Shown: positions 1 through 8,328, counted from the stretch's first letter. The stretch: 64,000 nucleotides of DNA from Streptomyces malaysiensis subsp. samsunensis (GCF_024519315.1 NZ_JANIIC010000051.1:1-64000), one strand, 5' to 3'. Program-made: numbers and translations. Notes: generated by a model from the letters alone, not told the origin.

Positions 1-89
1 CCATGCCGACCCCCGCCGACCTCGACCCGTCCGCCGTGATCACTACGGCGGACATTCCGCTGGACCGTGTGCTCAAGGAGCCCGCGTGA
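1..89 (+). CDS. fruK: 1-phosphofructokinase, C-terminal end (partial)
   Basis: An open frame runs from the window edge to a TGA at 87-89 and codes for about 28 residues ending in RVLKEPA. Its position directly before the fructose PTS gene, on the same strand with an 85-nt gap, fits the usual streptomycete fruR-fruK-fruA order. FruK would phosphorylate fructose-1-phosphate to fructose-1,6-bisphosphate after import. The identity rests mainly on context because no catalytic motif lies in this fragment. Confidence 0.6.
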   Translation, partial: MPTPADLDPSAVITTADIPLDRVLKEPA

Positions 90-174
90 CCGGCCGACCC
101 CACTCCCACCCCCCAGTCCCCACTCCACCCGCCCGCTTCCCCAAGGGCGGCACCGCACACAAGGGAGCCGCGAG

Positions 175-2262
175 ATGAGTGAGCTGATCACCGCGGATCT
201 GGTCGACCTTGACCTGTCCGCCGACACCAAGGAAGCCGCCGCCAGGTCGCTCGCCGAACGCATGGTCGCGGTCGGTCGGGTCACCGACCTCGATGGCTTT
301 CTCGCCGATGTGGCGGCGCGTGAGCAGCAGATGCCGACCGGCCTGGACGGCGGCATCGGCATACCCCACTGCCGCAGCGCGCATGTCACCGAGCCGACCC
401 TGGCCTTCGGGCGCAGCACGGCCCGGATCGACTTCGGCGCGGCGGACGGCCCGGCCGATCTGATCTTCCTGATCGCCGCCCCTGAGGGCGCGGACAGCGA
501 CCATCTGTCGATCCTGTCGAGCCTGGCGCGGCAGTTGATGAACGCCGACTTCACCGATGCGCTGCGCTCGGCCGACCAGCCCGAACAGGTGGCCGCCCTG
601 ATCCGCGGCGATGAGCGGAGCGCACCCGCCGCCGAGGACACGGAAGCCGAGGTGCCTGCTGCTGAGTCCGGCACCGCTGAGCCCAGCGCATCCTCCGCTG
701 GTGCTTCCGGCGCCGCCCAGACCGCTCCGGAGCCGGTGGCCCCCTTCCGGATCGTCGCCGTCACCTCCTGCCCGACCGGTATCGCCCACACCTATATGGC
801 GGCCGAGTCGCTGGAGAACGCCGCTCGCGAGGCCGGGATCGAGCTGGTGGTCGAGACCCAGGGCTCGGCCGGATTCGACAAGCTCCCCGCCGCCACCATC
901 GCCGCCGCCGACGCGGTGGTCCTCGCACACGATGTGGAGGTCCGGGAGAAGGCCCGCTTCGCGGGCAAGCCGACGGTGGATGTCGGGGTGAAGGCGGCCA
1001 TCAACCGTCCCGCCGAACTCATCGCCGAGGCGCGGGCGAAGGCCGCGCGGGGCGAGATCACCGCACCGGCCGGAGGCTCGGCGGACGGCTCGGCGCCGAT
1101 GGACGCGGACGGTGCCGCCGGTGACGGCTTCGGCACCCGGTTGCGCAAGTGGCTGATGACGGGCGTCAGTTACATGGTGCCGTTCGTCGCCGCGGGCGGT
1201 CTGCTGATCGCGCTCGCCTTCGCGATCGGCGGTTACGAGATCGCGAGCGCCAAGTCCGTGGCGGACCACTTCGTCTGGATCGAGACCAGCAGCTGGGCCG
1301 CGCTGCTCTTCCAGATCGGCAGTGCCGCGTTCACCTTCCTGGTGCCGGTCCTGGCGGGCTATATCGCCTACGGAATGGCCGACCGGCCCGGTCTGGTCCC
1401 CGGTTTCGTGGGCGGCTACATCGCGACCACCATCAAGGCCGGATTCCTCGGCGGACTGGTCGCGGGTCTGATCGCGGGCGCGGTCGTCATGGCCATCCAG
1501 CGGTTCAAGGTTCCGCCGGCGCTGCGCGGCATCATGCCGGTGGTGGTGATCCCGCTGATCTCGTCGGCGATCGTCGGCGTCCTGATGTTCGTGGTGATCG
1601 GCAAGCCCATCGCGTCCGCGCAGGAGGCGATGACCGACTGGCTCAACGGGCTCTCCGGCGCCAACGCCATCGGGCTCGGCGTCCTCCTCGGCCTGATGAT
1701 GTGCTTCGACCTGGGCGGCCCGGTCAACAAGGTGGCCTACGCCTTCGCGACCGGTGGTATCGCGGTGTCGGACCCGTCCGCCGGAAGCCTCAAGATCATG
1801 GCCGCGGTGATGGCGGCCGGTATGGTCCCGCCGCTGGCGATGGCCCTGGCCACCGTCGTGCGCGGACGGCTGTTCACCAAGACCGAGCGGGAGAACGGCA
1901 AGGCCGCCTGGGTGCTGGGTGCCTCCTTCATCAGTGAGGGCGCCATTCCGTTCGCCGCGGCGGATCCGCTGCGGGTGATCCCCTCCTCGATGGTGGGCGG
2001 TGCCGTCACCGGTGCGCTGTCGATGGCGTTCGACTGCACACTGCGCGCCCCGCACGGCGGCATCTTCGTGGTCCCGTTGATCGGCCAGCCGTTCCTCTAC
2101 CTGCTGGCCATCGTGGCGGGCACGGTGGTCTCGGCCGGTCTGGTGATCTTCCTCAAGGGGCTGCGGAAGACGGCGGAACCGGAGGCGAAGGGCCAGGCGG
2201 GCGGCGAGGCCGCCACGGGCGGCGCCACCGAGGACGAGTCGAAGGTGGCGGTCGCGGTCTGA
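175..2262 (+). CDS. fruA: PTS fructose transporter, fused IIABC
   Basis: This 695-residue protein imports fructose and phosphorylates it to fructose-1-phosphate in the phosphoenolpyruvate phosphotransferase system. The domain order is IIA, IIB, IIC. The IIA domain (about 1-145) carries the phosphorylated His65 in GIGIPHCR. A linker rich in Ala, Glu and Ser follows. The IIB domain (about 190-290) has the active-site Cys199 in TSCPTGIAHT. The membrane IIC domain runs from about 319 to 680 with many hydrophobic helices. The ATG at 175 follows AAGGGAG, and the frame upstream of it has no fitting start. It is probably co-transcribed with fruK. It ends 8 bp before the convergent flavoprotein gene, with no clear terminator between them. 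Confidence 0.96.
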   Translation: MSELITADLVDLDLSADTKEAAARSLAERMVAVGRVTDLDGFLADVAAREQQMPTGLDGGIGIPHCRSAHVTEPTLAFGRSTARIDFGAADGPADLIFLIAAPEGADSDHLSILSSLARQLMNADFTDALRSADQPEQVAALIRGDERSAPAAEDTEAEVPAAESGTAEPSASSAGASGAAQTAPEPVAPFRIVAVTSCPTGIAHTYMAAESLENAAREAGIELVVETQGSAGFDKLPAATIAAADAVVLAHDVEVREKARFAGKPTVDVGVKAAINRPAELIAEARAKAARGEITAPAGGSADGSAPMDADGAAGDGFGTRLRKWLMTGVSYMVPFVAAGGLLIALAFAIGGYEIASAKSVADHFVWIETSSWAALLFQIGSAAFTFLVPVLAGYIAYGMADRPGLVPGFVGGYIATTIKAGFLGGLVAGLIAGAVVMAIQRFKVPPALRGIMPVVVIPLISSAIVGVLMFVVIGKPIASAQEAMTDWLNGLSGANAIGLGVLLGLMMCFDLGGPVNKVAYAFATGGIAVSDPSAGSLKIMAAVMAAGMVPPLAMALATVVRGRLFTKTERENGKAAWVLGASFISEGAIPFAAADPLRVIPSSMVGGAVTGALSMAFDCTLRAPHGGIFVVPLIGQPFLYLLAIVAGTVVSAGLVIFLKGLRKTAEPEAKGQAGGEAATGGATEDESKVAVAV

Positions 2263-2269
2263 CCGCATC

Positions 2270-3355
2270 TCAGCCACCCCCTGTCGGGCCCGGCGGCTTG
2301 CCCACTTCCGTGGGCGGGCCGCCGGTCTCCGTGGACAGGCAAGTCCCCTCTGCGGACATGCCGGTCTCTGTGGGCAGGCCGCGCGAGGCGTAGTAGGCAC
2401 CGAGCGCCGCCTCGCCACCCGACCCCATGGCGGTCGCGATCCGCTGGAAGCGAACCGATCGCAGATCACCGGCGGTGAAGACCCTGGGATGCTGGCTCCC
2501 GGGAGGGCAGTACCCGGACCGGTCACGGGCCACGGCCCCGGCCGGGGGCGCCGGAGCGCTGCCCAGGTTGAGGAAGGCGAGATCGGCCGTGAGGGTCCGC
2601 CGCTCGCCCTCCACCGTCCGGACCTCGGCGGTGACCGGGGCCGACACGGGCCCCAACTCCAGCAGCCGCACCGCCACCAGCTCCGTCCGAGGGTCCTGCC
2701 GGATCTCCTCGGTCTTGTAGGCGTCCTCGGGCGGATACGCCACCACAAAGCGGGTCCTCAGCTCCGGATGAGCCAGCGCCACGGTCCCCAGGGGCCGGTC
2801 CGCCCCCAGGACCAGCACGGTCCGGTCGTCGATCGCCGCCGGATCCGCTTCCCACAGCGGCGGCAGCGCCCGGCCCGCCGCACCCCCGAGCCATTCCACG
2901 CTCTCGGGATCCAGTGGCCCGACCCCGGTGGCGACGACCACATACGGAGCGGTCAGCCGCGTTCCAGACGCCTGCGCGGACCCCTCCGGCCCCATGGATC
3001 CGACCGGCCCCATGCACCCCACCGCCCCCACGGATCCCACCGCCCCCAACGGTCCTACGGGCTGGACCGTGACCTCGACATGGTCGTCGTAGGCGTCGAT
3101 CCGCGTGGCGCGCCGGCCCAGCTCCACCCGGCATGGATCACACCGCCCCAGATCGGCCTCGATCGCCGCTGCCAGATCCGGGCCGTTGGTGACTCCGAGG
3201 ACATTGCGCACCGCCGGGATGCGCCGCAGCGCCCCGCACAGGGCGTCGCCCGATTCGATCAGCACCGAGCGCATCCCCGCGCTCGCCGCCATCACGGCGG
3301 CGGCGCAGCCCGCCGGGCCACCACCGACGATCAGCAGATCGGTATCCATGTCCAT
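2270..3355 (-). CDS. FAD-dependent oxidoreductase, thioredoxin-reductase fold, with collagen-like insert
   Basis: The 361-residue protein starts with a dinucleotide-binding motif (GGGPAG, residues 11-16) and has a C-terminal flavin motif of the thioredoxin reductase type (TAGDLRSVRFQRIATAMGSG). The redox-active CxxC of true thioredoxin reductase is absent from the middle domain. The only CxxC (Cys72-Cys75, CDPC) lies elsewhere, so the substrate is unknown. Residues 101-125 form eight Gly-X-Y triplets, a collagen-like stretch that interrupts the FAD domain. The last ~45 residues are low-complexity, rich in Thr, Glu, Gly and Pro. The ATG is preceded by a purine-rich AGAGGGGGG. The gene is convergent with fruA and probably monocistronic. 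Confidence 0.82.
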   Translation of the reverse strand: MDMDTDLLIVGGGPAGCAAAVMAASAGMRSVLIESGDALCGALRRIPAVRNVLGVTNGPDLAAAIEADLGRCDPCRVELGRRATRIDAYDDHVEVTVQPVGPLGAVGSVGAVGCMGPVGSMGPEGSAQASGTRLTAPYVVVATGVGPLDPESVEWLGGAAGRALPPLWEADPAAIDDRTVLVLGADRPLGTVALAHPELRTRFVVAYPPEDAYKTEEIRQDPRTELVAVRLLELGPVSAPVTAEVRTVEGERRTLTADLAFLNLGSAPAPPAGAVARDRSGYCPPGSQHPRVFTAGDLRSVRFQRIATAMGSGGEAALGAYYASRGLPTETGMSAEGTCLSTETGGPPTEVGKPPGPTGGG

Positions 3356-3432
3356 ATGAAGCCCCCCTCTCTTCGTCGCTGCGGCCCGCCGCTCTTCCGG
3401 CCGGACGCTTCCTTCCTTCCGGCCCCGGCGGA

Positions 3433-4575
3433 TCAGCGGTTGTAAAGATCCCGGTACGCCGGGAAGACACCGCCCGGGCCGTCCACCATCTCCGCCGCGA
3501 GCACCGCCTTGACCACCGCCCGGGTCAGCACATCCGCCCCGGCCGCCAGCACCTCGTTCAGCGCACCGCTCTCCCGGTGCACCCCGAACGCCGGATCGCC
3601 GGCGTCCTCGGGGCCGCCGTCCGGTATCAGCGGCCGCCCGCTGGTGGCCAGGGCGAAGACCGTGTCGCCGTCGGACAGCAGATGCACCGGCCGGACGGCC
3701 CGCGCCAGACCGTCATGTGCCGTACCCGCCAGCTTGTGGGCCTGGGCCCGGGTGAGCACGGCATCGGTGGCGACCACGGCCAGTGTGGTGTTCAGCGGGG
3801 GCCGTACCGACGCGGCCTGCCGCCGCTCCGACTCGGCCCGTGCGGCGGTCAGCCGCCGCATCGCCTCCGCATGCTCGGCCACAGTGGGACTGTGGGGCCC
3901 GTCCTCGTCCAACGGCTCGTAGTGCTCCCCGTACAGCGCGCCCGTACGGGGATCGACGACCGATCCCGCGGCGTTGACCGCGGCCAGGGCGGCCACCGTG
4001 ACGCCGGACGGCAGCACCGTGGAGGCCGAACCGATGCCGCCCTTGAGCCCACCGGCCACCGCGCCCGTGCCCGCCCCCACATTGCCCTCAGCGACCGGCG
4101 CTCCCGGCCGCGAACCGGCCGCCGCCTCGATCGCCTCGCGCCCCAACGCGGCGTCCGGGCGGGCCCGCCAGTCGCCGCCCCGGCCCAGGTCGAAGAGGGC
4201 GGCGGCCGGGACCACCGGAACGACCTGCGCCGGATCGGGGCCGACCCGGAAGCCCCGGCCGTGCTCCTCCAGCCAGGAGGCCACCCCCGAGGCGCTGTCG
4301 AGCCCGAACGCGCTGCCGCCGGTCAGCACCACGGCATCGACGCGCTGGACCAGATTGCGCGAATCGAGGGCATCGGTCTCCCGGGTGCCGGGACCACCGC
4401 CGCGCACATCGACCGCGGCGACCGCACCGCCCTCAGGGGCCAGCACCACCGTTGTCCCGGTCAGCCGGCCGCCGCCGGATCGCTGGGCATGCCCCACCCG
4501 CAGTCCGGGGACATCCGTCAGGCAGTCGGCCGGACCGGTGGGGGCTGATTCGGGGTTTGTCCGCTCGGCGTTCAT
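3433..4575 (-). CDS. P1/S58-family self-processing aminopeptidase (DmpA/NylC type)
   Basis: A 380-residue N-terminal-nucleophile hydrolase. Family members cut themselves into two chains and then cleave amino-terminal or amide bonds. The sequence shows DVPGLRVGHA near the start, GGSAFGLD, the glycine-rich GNVGAGTGAVAGG and KGGIGSAS. It also has LNTTLAVVATDA, where the bond Asn262-Thr263 is the expected autocleavage site and Thr263 the nucleophile, as in NylC. No signal peptide is seen. The ATG at 4575 has no good Shine-Dalgarno; an in-frame ATG 11 codons upstream (about 4608) is the alternative. The start is therefore uncertain, but the family call is firm. Confidence 0.85.
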   Translation of the reverse strand: MNAERTNPESAPTGPADCLTDVPGLRVGHAQRSGGGRLTGTTVVLAPEGGAVAAVDVRGGGPGTRETDALDSRNLVQRVDAVVLTGGSAFGLDSASGVASWLEEHGRGFRVGPDPAQVVPVVPAAALFDLGRGGDWRARPDAALGREAIEAAAGSRPGAPVAEGNVGAGTGAVAGGLKGGIGSASTVLPSGVTVAALAAVNAAGSVVDPRTGALYGEHYEPLDEDGPHSPTVAEHAEAMRRLTAARAESERRQAASVRPPLNTTLAVVATDAVLTRAQAHKLAGTAHDGLARAVRPVHLLSDGDTVFALATSGRPLIPDGGPEDAGDPAFGVHRESGALNEVLAAGADVLTRAVVKAVLAAEMVDGPGGVFPAYRDLYNR

Positions 4576-4777
4576 GGAAGCTATGCGTAGCACGGCAAGC
4601 CGTGGCATGGTCGGGTACCGAGGCGCGAACCACCCTCGTATCCGTCCTCCCGCGATCGCCGCCGAAGGGCGCGGGACGGGGTGAGGACCTCTCATATAGA
4701 GGGCGTTCATCAGACGTTGATGGCGTGGCAGCACTCTGAGCGGTATGCCGTTCGCCCCCGTCCGAAAGAAGACCGCC

Positions 4778-5320
4778 GTGCCCCATACCTCTCGGACGGA
4801 GGAGCTCCCGACGCCGGCCACCGACACTCGGCGGTCCGCCCGGGTCGCCCTCCGCTGGATCAGCGAGCCGGACCGCACCGAGGAGCTCACCCATGCCGAG
4901 CTGCTCGACCAGGCGGCCCGGGCCGCCGCCGCGCTCACCCGGCTCGGCGTCCGCGCCGGGGACCGGGTGGCGGTCCATCTGCCGCTGGTGCCCGAGTCCG
5001 TGATAGCCACGCTCGCCTGTGGTCGGCTGGACGTCGTCCGCGCCAGCCTTCCTGTGGGATTGCACCCCCATGAGTTGCGCGACCGGATCAGGGAGGTCGG
5101 CGCCAAGGTCGTCATCACCGCGGACGCCGGGCAGCACCGCGGGGAGCTCCAGCCGCTCAAGCGCCATGTCGACCGGGCACTGAGCGGCTGCCCGGAGGTG
5201 CGGTCCGTGCTGGTGGTCCACCGGCTCGCCTGCCCGGTGTCCTGGAAGCCCGGGCGTGACCTGTGGTGGCATGACGAGCTCGGCCGATACACCGAGCCGC
5301 TGCCCGGGCCGTACTCTTGA
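4778..5320 (+). CDS. Stand-alone N-terminal subdomain of an acetyl-CoA-synthetase-like enzyme
   Basis: About 180 residues (191 if it starts at the ATG at 4745) match the N-terminal part of acetyl-CoA synthetases. Visible blocks are LTHAELLDQAARAAAALTR, GVRAGDRVAVHLPLVPES, AKVVITADAG and GRDLWWHDEL. The ATP-binding TSGSTGKPKG loop, the later AMP-binding motifs and the C-terminal lid are all missing, so it cannot adenylate acetate by the known mechanism. The frame is intact with clean Streptomyces codon use and ends 3 bp before the next ORF. It could be a conserved accessory protein or a 3'-truncated gene that has not yet decayed. The GTG at 4778 is preferred because GAAAGAAG lies upstream; the ATG at 4745 has no ribosome-binding site. 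Confidence 0.6.
   Translation: MPHTSRTEELPTPATDTRRSARVALRWISEPDRTEELTHAELLDQAARAAAALTRLGVRAGDRVAVHLPLVPESVIATLACGRLDVVRASLPVGLHPHELRDRIREVGAKVVITADAGQHRGELQPLKRHVDRALSGCPEVRSVLVVHRLACPVSWKPGRDLWWHDELGRYTEPLPGPYS
5312..5317 (+). promoter_or_regulatory. -10 box for a leaderless transcript
   Basis: TACTCT lies 6 nt before the ATG at 5324. Transcription would start at or next to the A of the start codon, which explains the lack of a usable Shine-Dalgarno. It lies inside the last codons of the preceding gene. Confidence 0.5.
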
Positions 5321-5323
5321 GGC

Positions 5324-5512
5324 ATGAACACCGCCCCTGCCCCTGGACCGCGCGATCCGGCCGCCGCGCTGATCTTCGACGATCCGCTGGCGCAGCGGTC
5401 ATCGGACGATACGGACCACGGGTGGGGTGAGCGGATTCCCGGCGGCGACAGCGCCGGCGATGCCGCTGATCTGGCCCGGTTCCTCGACGAGAAGCCGCCC
5501 CACCACCTCTGA
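5324..5512 (+). CDS. Small acidic conserved hypothetical protein
   Basis: A 62-residue acidic, soluble protein with no membrane segment and no cysteine. The centre reads LIFDDPLAQRSSDDTDHGWG, a motif I recall from small hypothetical proteins of actinobacteria; its function is unknown. It starts 3 bp after the acetyl-CoA-synthetase-like ORF. Translational coupling is possible, but a -10 box 6 nt upstream suggests its own leaderless mRNA. It converges with mscL, leaving only 7 bp between stop codons. Confidence 0.72.
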   Translation: MNTAPAPGPRDPAAALIFDDPLAQRSSDDTDHGWGERIPGGDSAGDAADLARFLDEKPPHHL

Positions 5513-5519
5513 CGGGTCC

Positions 5520-6026
5520 CTAGGCGCTGGAGCCGCTGCCACCACCGTTGTGGACGGCGGCGCGCTGTGCCACCAGCTCGTCGCGGATCTCGCGCAGCAG
5601 AACGATCTCCTCGGCGTCCGCGACGGCCTGCTCCTCCTCCGCCTGCGCCTCCTTGGCGGCCTTCCGCGCCAGATAGCGCGACATCGGCAGCACCATCAGG
5701 AAGTACACCACCGAGGCCGTGATCAGGAACGTCAGCACGGCGGAGAGCACGCTTCCCCAGAGGATCGGGATGCCGTGGACCACATCGCCCGTGGCGTTGG
5801 TCTCGCAGGGCGCCTTCAGACAGGAGCGGTACTTCTCGAGGTCCTTCGTGCCGAAAGCTCCGACTATGGGGTTGATAAAGCCCTTCACTATCGAGTTCAC
5901 GACGGAGGTGAAGGCGGCTCCGATGACGACCGCGACAGCGAGGTCGATCACATTGCCGCGCATCAGGAAGGCTTTGAACCCTTCCATGACGCTCTTCTTC
6001 TCCTCGGCCACCTTCTCTTGGCTCAC
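5520..6026 (-). CDS. mscL: Large-conductance mechanosensitive channel MscL
   Basis: A 168-residue inner-membrane channel that opens under high membrane tension to release solutes during osmotic downshock. The first helix region has the family signature FKAFLMRGNVIDLAVAVVIG, followed by a periplasmic loop with two cysteines (CLKAPC) that is longer than in E. coli. The second helix is LWGSVLSAVLTFLITASVVY. The cytoplasmic C-terminus is a charged helix with a Gly/Ser end. The start is GTG. The mscL position ahead of the ruc-galU block matches mycobacteria. Confidence 0.95.
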   Translation of the reverse strand: MSQEKVAEEKKSVMEGFKAFLMRGNVIDLAVAVVIGAAFTSVVNSIVKGFINPIVGAFGTKDLEKYRSCLKAPCETNATGDVVHGIPILWGSVLSAVLTFLITASVVYFLMVLPMSRYLARKAAKEAQAEEEQAVADAEEIVLLREIRDELVAQRAAVHNGGGSGSSA

Positions 6027-6119
6027 CCCACTGCCTCTCTTTCGCCGCGTCGGTGCGGGAGCGGACGGTTTCGCAACCTACACCCGCAGGTGAGCGGGGC
6101 ATCAGGGGAGTCGGGGGAG

Positions 6120-6809
6120 TCAGCGACGGCATAGCGTCACCGCCAATCGGGAACCGGCCGCGGCCCCGGCCAGCGCGGTGGCGTCCGCTCGCGGCACCGT
6201 CAGCACCACCAGCGCCCCGCCGCCGCTCGCCCCTCCGTACGGCACGCCGCCGTCGTCCACGGTCCCGTCACCGCTCGGATCCGCGTCCGCACCGGCCTCC
6301 GGTGCACCGCCCTCGGCTGCGCCGCCCGTCGCGCGGCCGCTCCGCGAGCCGGGCACCTCGGTCACCCGGACCCCATGCGCGACCACCCGCGCCGCGGCGC
6401 CGGACGGCCGGGCCTCTGCGGCGTCCGGAAGCGGTGTGGCCAGCACATCCACCCGGTCGCCGGGGTGCAGCAGCCGCACCGCGGCCGCGTCTGCGATCCG
6501 GACCGGCGCCGACACCATGGCGGGGCGCGGGCCGCCCCGCCGTTCCTCGCCCGCGGGGGCGGGCGCTCGCGAGGACACCGCGTCCGTATGCCCACGGCCG
6601 GACGGTGCCGCGGCCGCGAGTGCGGCGGCCGTCAGCGCCAGCCCGGCCGCCATCGCTCGGCGCCGCCGCCGCACGGCCCGCCGCAGCCCGAACTCACGGG
6701 CGCGCCCGGTGCGCACCGGATCGAAGCACGGCACCGCACGGGCCGGGGGAGCGGAGCGGGGCAACGCGAGGGAGCGGGGCAACGCGAGGTTGGGGGACGG
6801 ATGGGACAT
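6120..6809 (-). CDS. SAF-domain protein, CpaB/RcpC-like, membrane-anchored
   Basis: A 229-residue protein with a positively charged N-terminus (RRAVRRRRR), one hydrophobic segment at about residues 50-72, and a SAF-type beta-clip region that includes SAPVRIADAAAVRLLHPGDRV and LVVLTVPRADATALAGAA. Similar proteins are annotated as CpaB/RcpC-like pilus assembly factors or simply as SAF-domain membrane proteins. No tad/flp pilus genes lie nearby, so a pilus role is not supported here. Gly/Asp/Ala-rich linkers lie between the conserved blocks. Confidence 0.7.
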   Translation of the reverse strand: MSHPSPNLALPRSLALPRSAPPARAVPCFDPVRTGRAREFGLRRAVRRRRRAMAAGLALTAAALAAAAPSGRGHTDAVSSRAPAPAGEERRGGPRPAMVSAPVRIADAAAVRLLHPGDRVDVLATPLPDAAEARPSGAAARVVAHGVRVTEVPGSRSGRATGGAAEGGAPEAGADADPSGDGTVDDGGVPYGGASGGGALVVLTVPRADATALAGAAAGSRLAVTLCRR

Positions 6810-7000
6810 GGCACATCACCGCCTGCCGTGAGGGTCCGGGTGCTTCGGGCCCCCTCACCATGTCCGCCCCCGCCCGATCCCGCTCGGGCCTGTGGACGGT
6901 CACCGGGCTGTGGACAACTCGGTCACCCGGGCGAGCGATACGCGCCCCGAGGCGAGTTCGGACCCGCCCCCGCGATGACCTCGGCACCTCACCCCCGCGC

Positions 7001-7846
7001 CTACGGAAGCTCTATCCCCAGGTCCCAGCCGTCGTGGGCATGGGTGCACAGGCAGTCCCGAGTGGAGCTCTCCGGCAGCTTGCCCACCGCGTCGAAGAGC
7101 ACCTCGCGCAGTCGGCCCACGTTCTCCCCGAAGACCTTCAGCACTTCGGTGTGGGTGACGCCCTCGCCGGTCTCCACGCCCGCGTCCAGGTCGGTGACCA
7201 GCGTCAACGACGTGTAGCAGAGCCCCAGTTCACGTGCGAGCACCGCCTCCGGGTGGCCCGTCATGCCGACCACCGACCAGCCCTGCGCCGCATGCCAGCG
7301 TGATTCGGCCCGGGTGGAGAAGCGCGGCCCCTCGATCACGCACATCGTCCCGCCGTCCACCGGCTCCCAGTCGCGTCCGCGCGCCGCCTCCACGGCCGCC
7401 TTCCGGCCCACCGGGCAGTACGGGTCCGCGAAGGTGGTGTGCACCACATTCGGAATCCGGCCGTCCGGCAGCGGCTCGCCGTCGAAGTAGGTCTGCGTGC
7501 GCGCCTTGGTGCGGTCGACCAGCTGGTCCGGGATGAGTAGCGTCCCAGGTCCGTACTCCGGCTGTAGTCCGCCCACGGCGCACGGGCCGAAGACCTGCCG
7601 TACCCCGAGCGAGCGCAGGGCCCAGAGGTTGGCGCGGTAGTTGATGCGGTGCGGTGGCAGATGGTGCTTGCGGCCGTGCCGCGGGAGGAAGGCGACCCGG
7701 CGCCCCTCGATGTCGCCGAGGACAAGCGAGTCGCTCGGCGCCCCATAGGGAGTCTCCACGGTGATCTCGGTCACGTCGTCGAGGAACGTGTAGAACCCCG
7801 ATCCCCCGATGACCCCTATGTCTGCTTGCCTGCTGGTCTCGACCAT
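7001..7846 (-). CDS. S-methyl-5'-thioadenosine / purine nucleoside phosphorylase
   Basis: A 281-residue cytosolic phosphorylase of the PNP/MTAP family that releases the base from thio- or purine nucleosides using phosphate. Motifs include GVIGGSGFY at residues 10-18, the phosphate-binding LPRHGRKHHLPPHRINYRAN, GPCAVGGL, CVIEGPRFSTRAESR and VGMTGHPEAVLARELGLCYT. MTAP usually has MT-x-x-PE in the last block; here it reads MTGHPE, so MTA, methylthioinosine or a plain purine nucleoside are all possible substrates. The ATG is preceded by TAGGGT 6 nt upstream, indicating a leaderless mRNA. Confidence 0.85.
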   Translation of the reverse strand: MVETSRQADIGVIGGSGFYTFLDDVTEITVETPYGAPSDSLVLGDIEGRRVAFLPRHGRKHHLPPHRINYRANLWALRSLGVRQVFGPCAVGGLQPEYGPGTLLIPDQLVDRTKARTQTYFDGEPLPDGRIPNVVHTTFADPYCPVGRKAAVEAARGRDWEPVDGGTMCVIEGPRFSTRAESRWHAAQGWSVVGMTGHPEAVLARELGLCYTSLTLVTDLDAGVETGEGVTHTEVLKVFGENVGRLREVLFDAVGKLPESSTRDCLCTHAHDGWDLGIELP

Positions 7847-7852
7847 GCGATC

Positions 7853-7858
7853 ACCCTA
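7853..7858 (-). promoter_or_regulatory. -10 box for leaderless phosphorylase mRNA
   Basis: Read on the minus strand, TAGGGT sits 6 nt before the ATG at 7846. Transcription would begin at the start codon. Confidence 0.5.
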
Positions 7859-7878
7859 GCCACCCGCGTCTGCGCGAA

Positions 7879-7916
7879 GACACCCCGCCGCCTCCCGGTG
7901 GAGGTGGCGGGGTGTC
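7879..7916 (-). terminator. Hairpin terminator after the FmdB/Ruc-like gene
   Basis: Two 17-nt arms (7879-7895 and 7900-7916) pair with a single G-T mismatch around a 4-nt loop. The hairpin lies between the stop of the zinc-ribbon gene and the start of the phosphorylase gene. There is no T-run, as is common in Streptomyces. Confidence 0.65.
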
Positions 7917-7943
7917 GATGAAACCGGAGGCCAGGCGGCCGGA

Positions 7944-8318
7944 TCAGGCGGCCGAGCTCGATGTCGATGTCGTCGAGGACGACGTCGACGACGAAGAAGA
8001 CGAAGACGTCGAGGAGGAGGACGAGGAAGAGGAGTCCGATGACGAGGACGAATCCGATGACGAGGACGAAGAGGACGACGAGCTGGAGCTGTCGCTCTTC
8101 GCGGCCGACTTGCCGGAACCGCCGCTCGTGCTGCTGGAGGAGGAGCGGCTGTCGTTCCGGTAGAAACCGGAGCCCTTGAAGACGATGCCGACCGCCGAGT
8201 ACACCTTCTTCAGGCGTCCCTGGCAGTTGGGGCACTCGGTGAGCGCGTCGTCGGTGAACTTCTGCACCGCCTCGAGGCCCTCGCCGCACTCGGTGCACTG
8301 GTACTGGTAGGTCGGCAC
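7944..8318 (-). CDS. FmdB-family zinc ribbon with serine-rich tail, Ruc-like chaperone
   Basis: A 124-residue protein. The first ~50 residues are an FmdB-type zinc ribbon with Cys8, Cys11, Cys29 and Cys32 (CTEC and CPNC). From about residue 57 to the end it is almost pure serine with a few Asp, Thr and Ala, and is certainly disordered. The mycobacterial counterpart Rv0991c (Ruc) has the same architecture, is a redox-regulated chaperone and belongs to the HrcA heat-shock regulon. Here a CIRCE element lies immediately upstream, and the next conserved genes (FTHF ligase, galU) match the Rv0991c neighbourhood. The start is GTG with AGGAGG 6 nt upstream. The chaperone role is inferred from these parallels. 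Confidence 0.88.
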   Translation of the reverse strand: MPTYQYQCTECGEGLEAVQKFTDDALTECPNCQGRLKKVYSAVGIVFKGSGFYRNDSRSSSSSTSGGSGKSAAKSDSSSSSSSSSSSSDSSSSSDSSSSSSSSTSSSSSSSTSSSTTSTSSSAA

Positions 8319-8328
8319 GTTCTTCCTC

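Noticed and set aside
73..2748. Very long minus-strand open frame antisense to fruA
   Set aside because: It is rich in Arg, Gly, His and Asp without any family motif, and mirrors the strong third-position GC of fruA. Such shadow frames are normal at this base composition. The same applies to the minus frames at 35416-37944, 53480-56095, 58659-60599 and 60900-62975 and to the plus frame at 49339-51489.
3433..6132. One 899-codon frame covering the S58 peptidase and mscL regions
   Set aside because: Only its C-terminal 380 codons match a family. The rest runs antisense to the ACS-like gene and mscL.
6891..6917. Two TGTGGAC-type sequences, one a perfect DnaA box (TGTGGACAA), and a TTATCCACA at 24232
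   Set aside because: Isolated boxes without dnaA, dnaN or a cluster do not make an origin. They could titrate DnaA or be chance.
7912..8163. Acidic plus-strand frame (Asp/Glu runs) opposite the FmdB gene
   Set aside because: It is the complement of the serine codons. It has no ribosome-binding site, and the minus-strand gene has a zinc ribbon, GTG start and AGGAGG.
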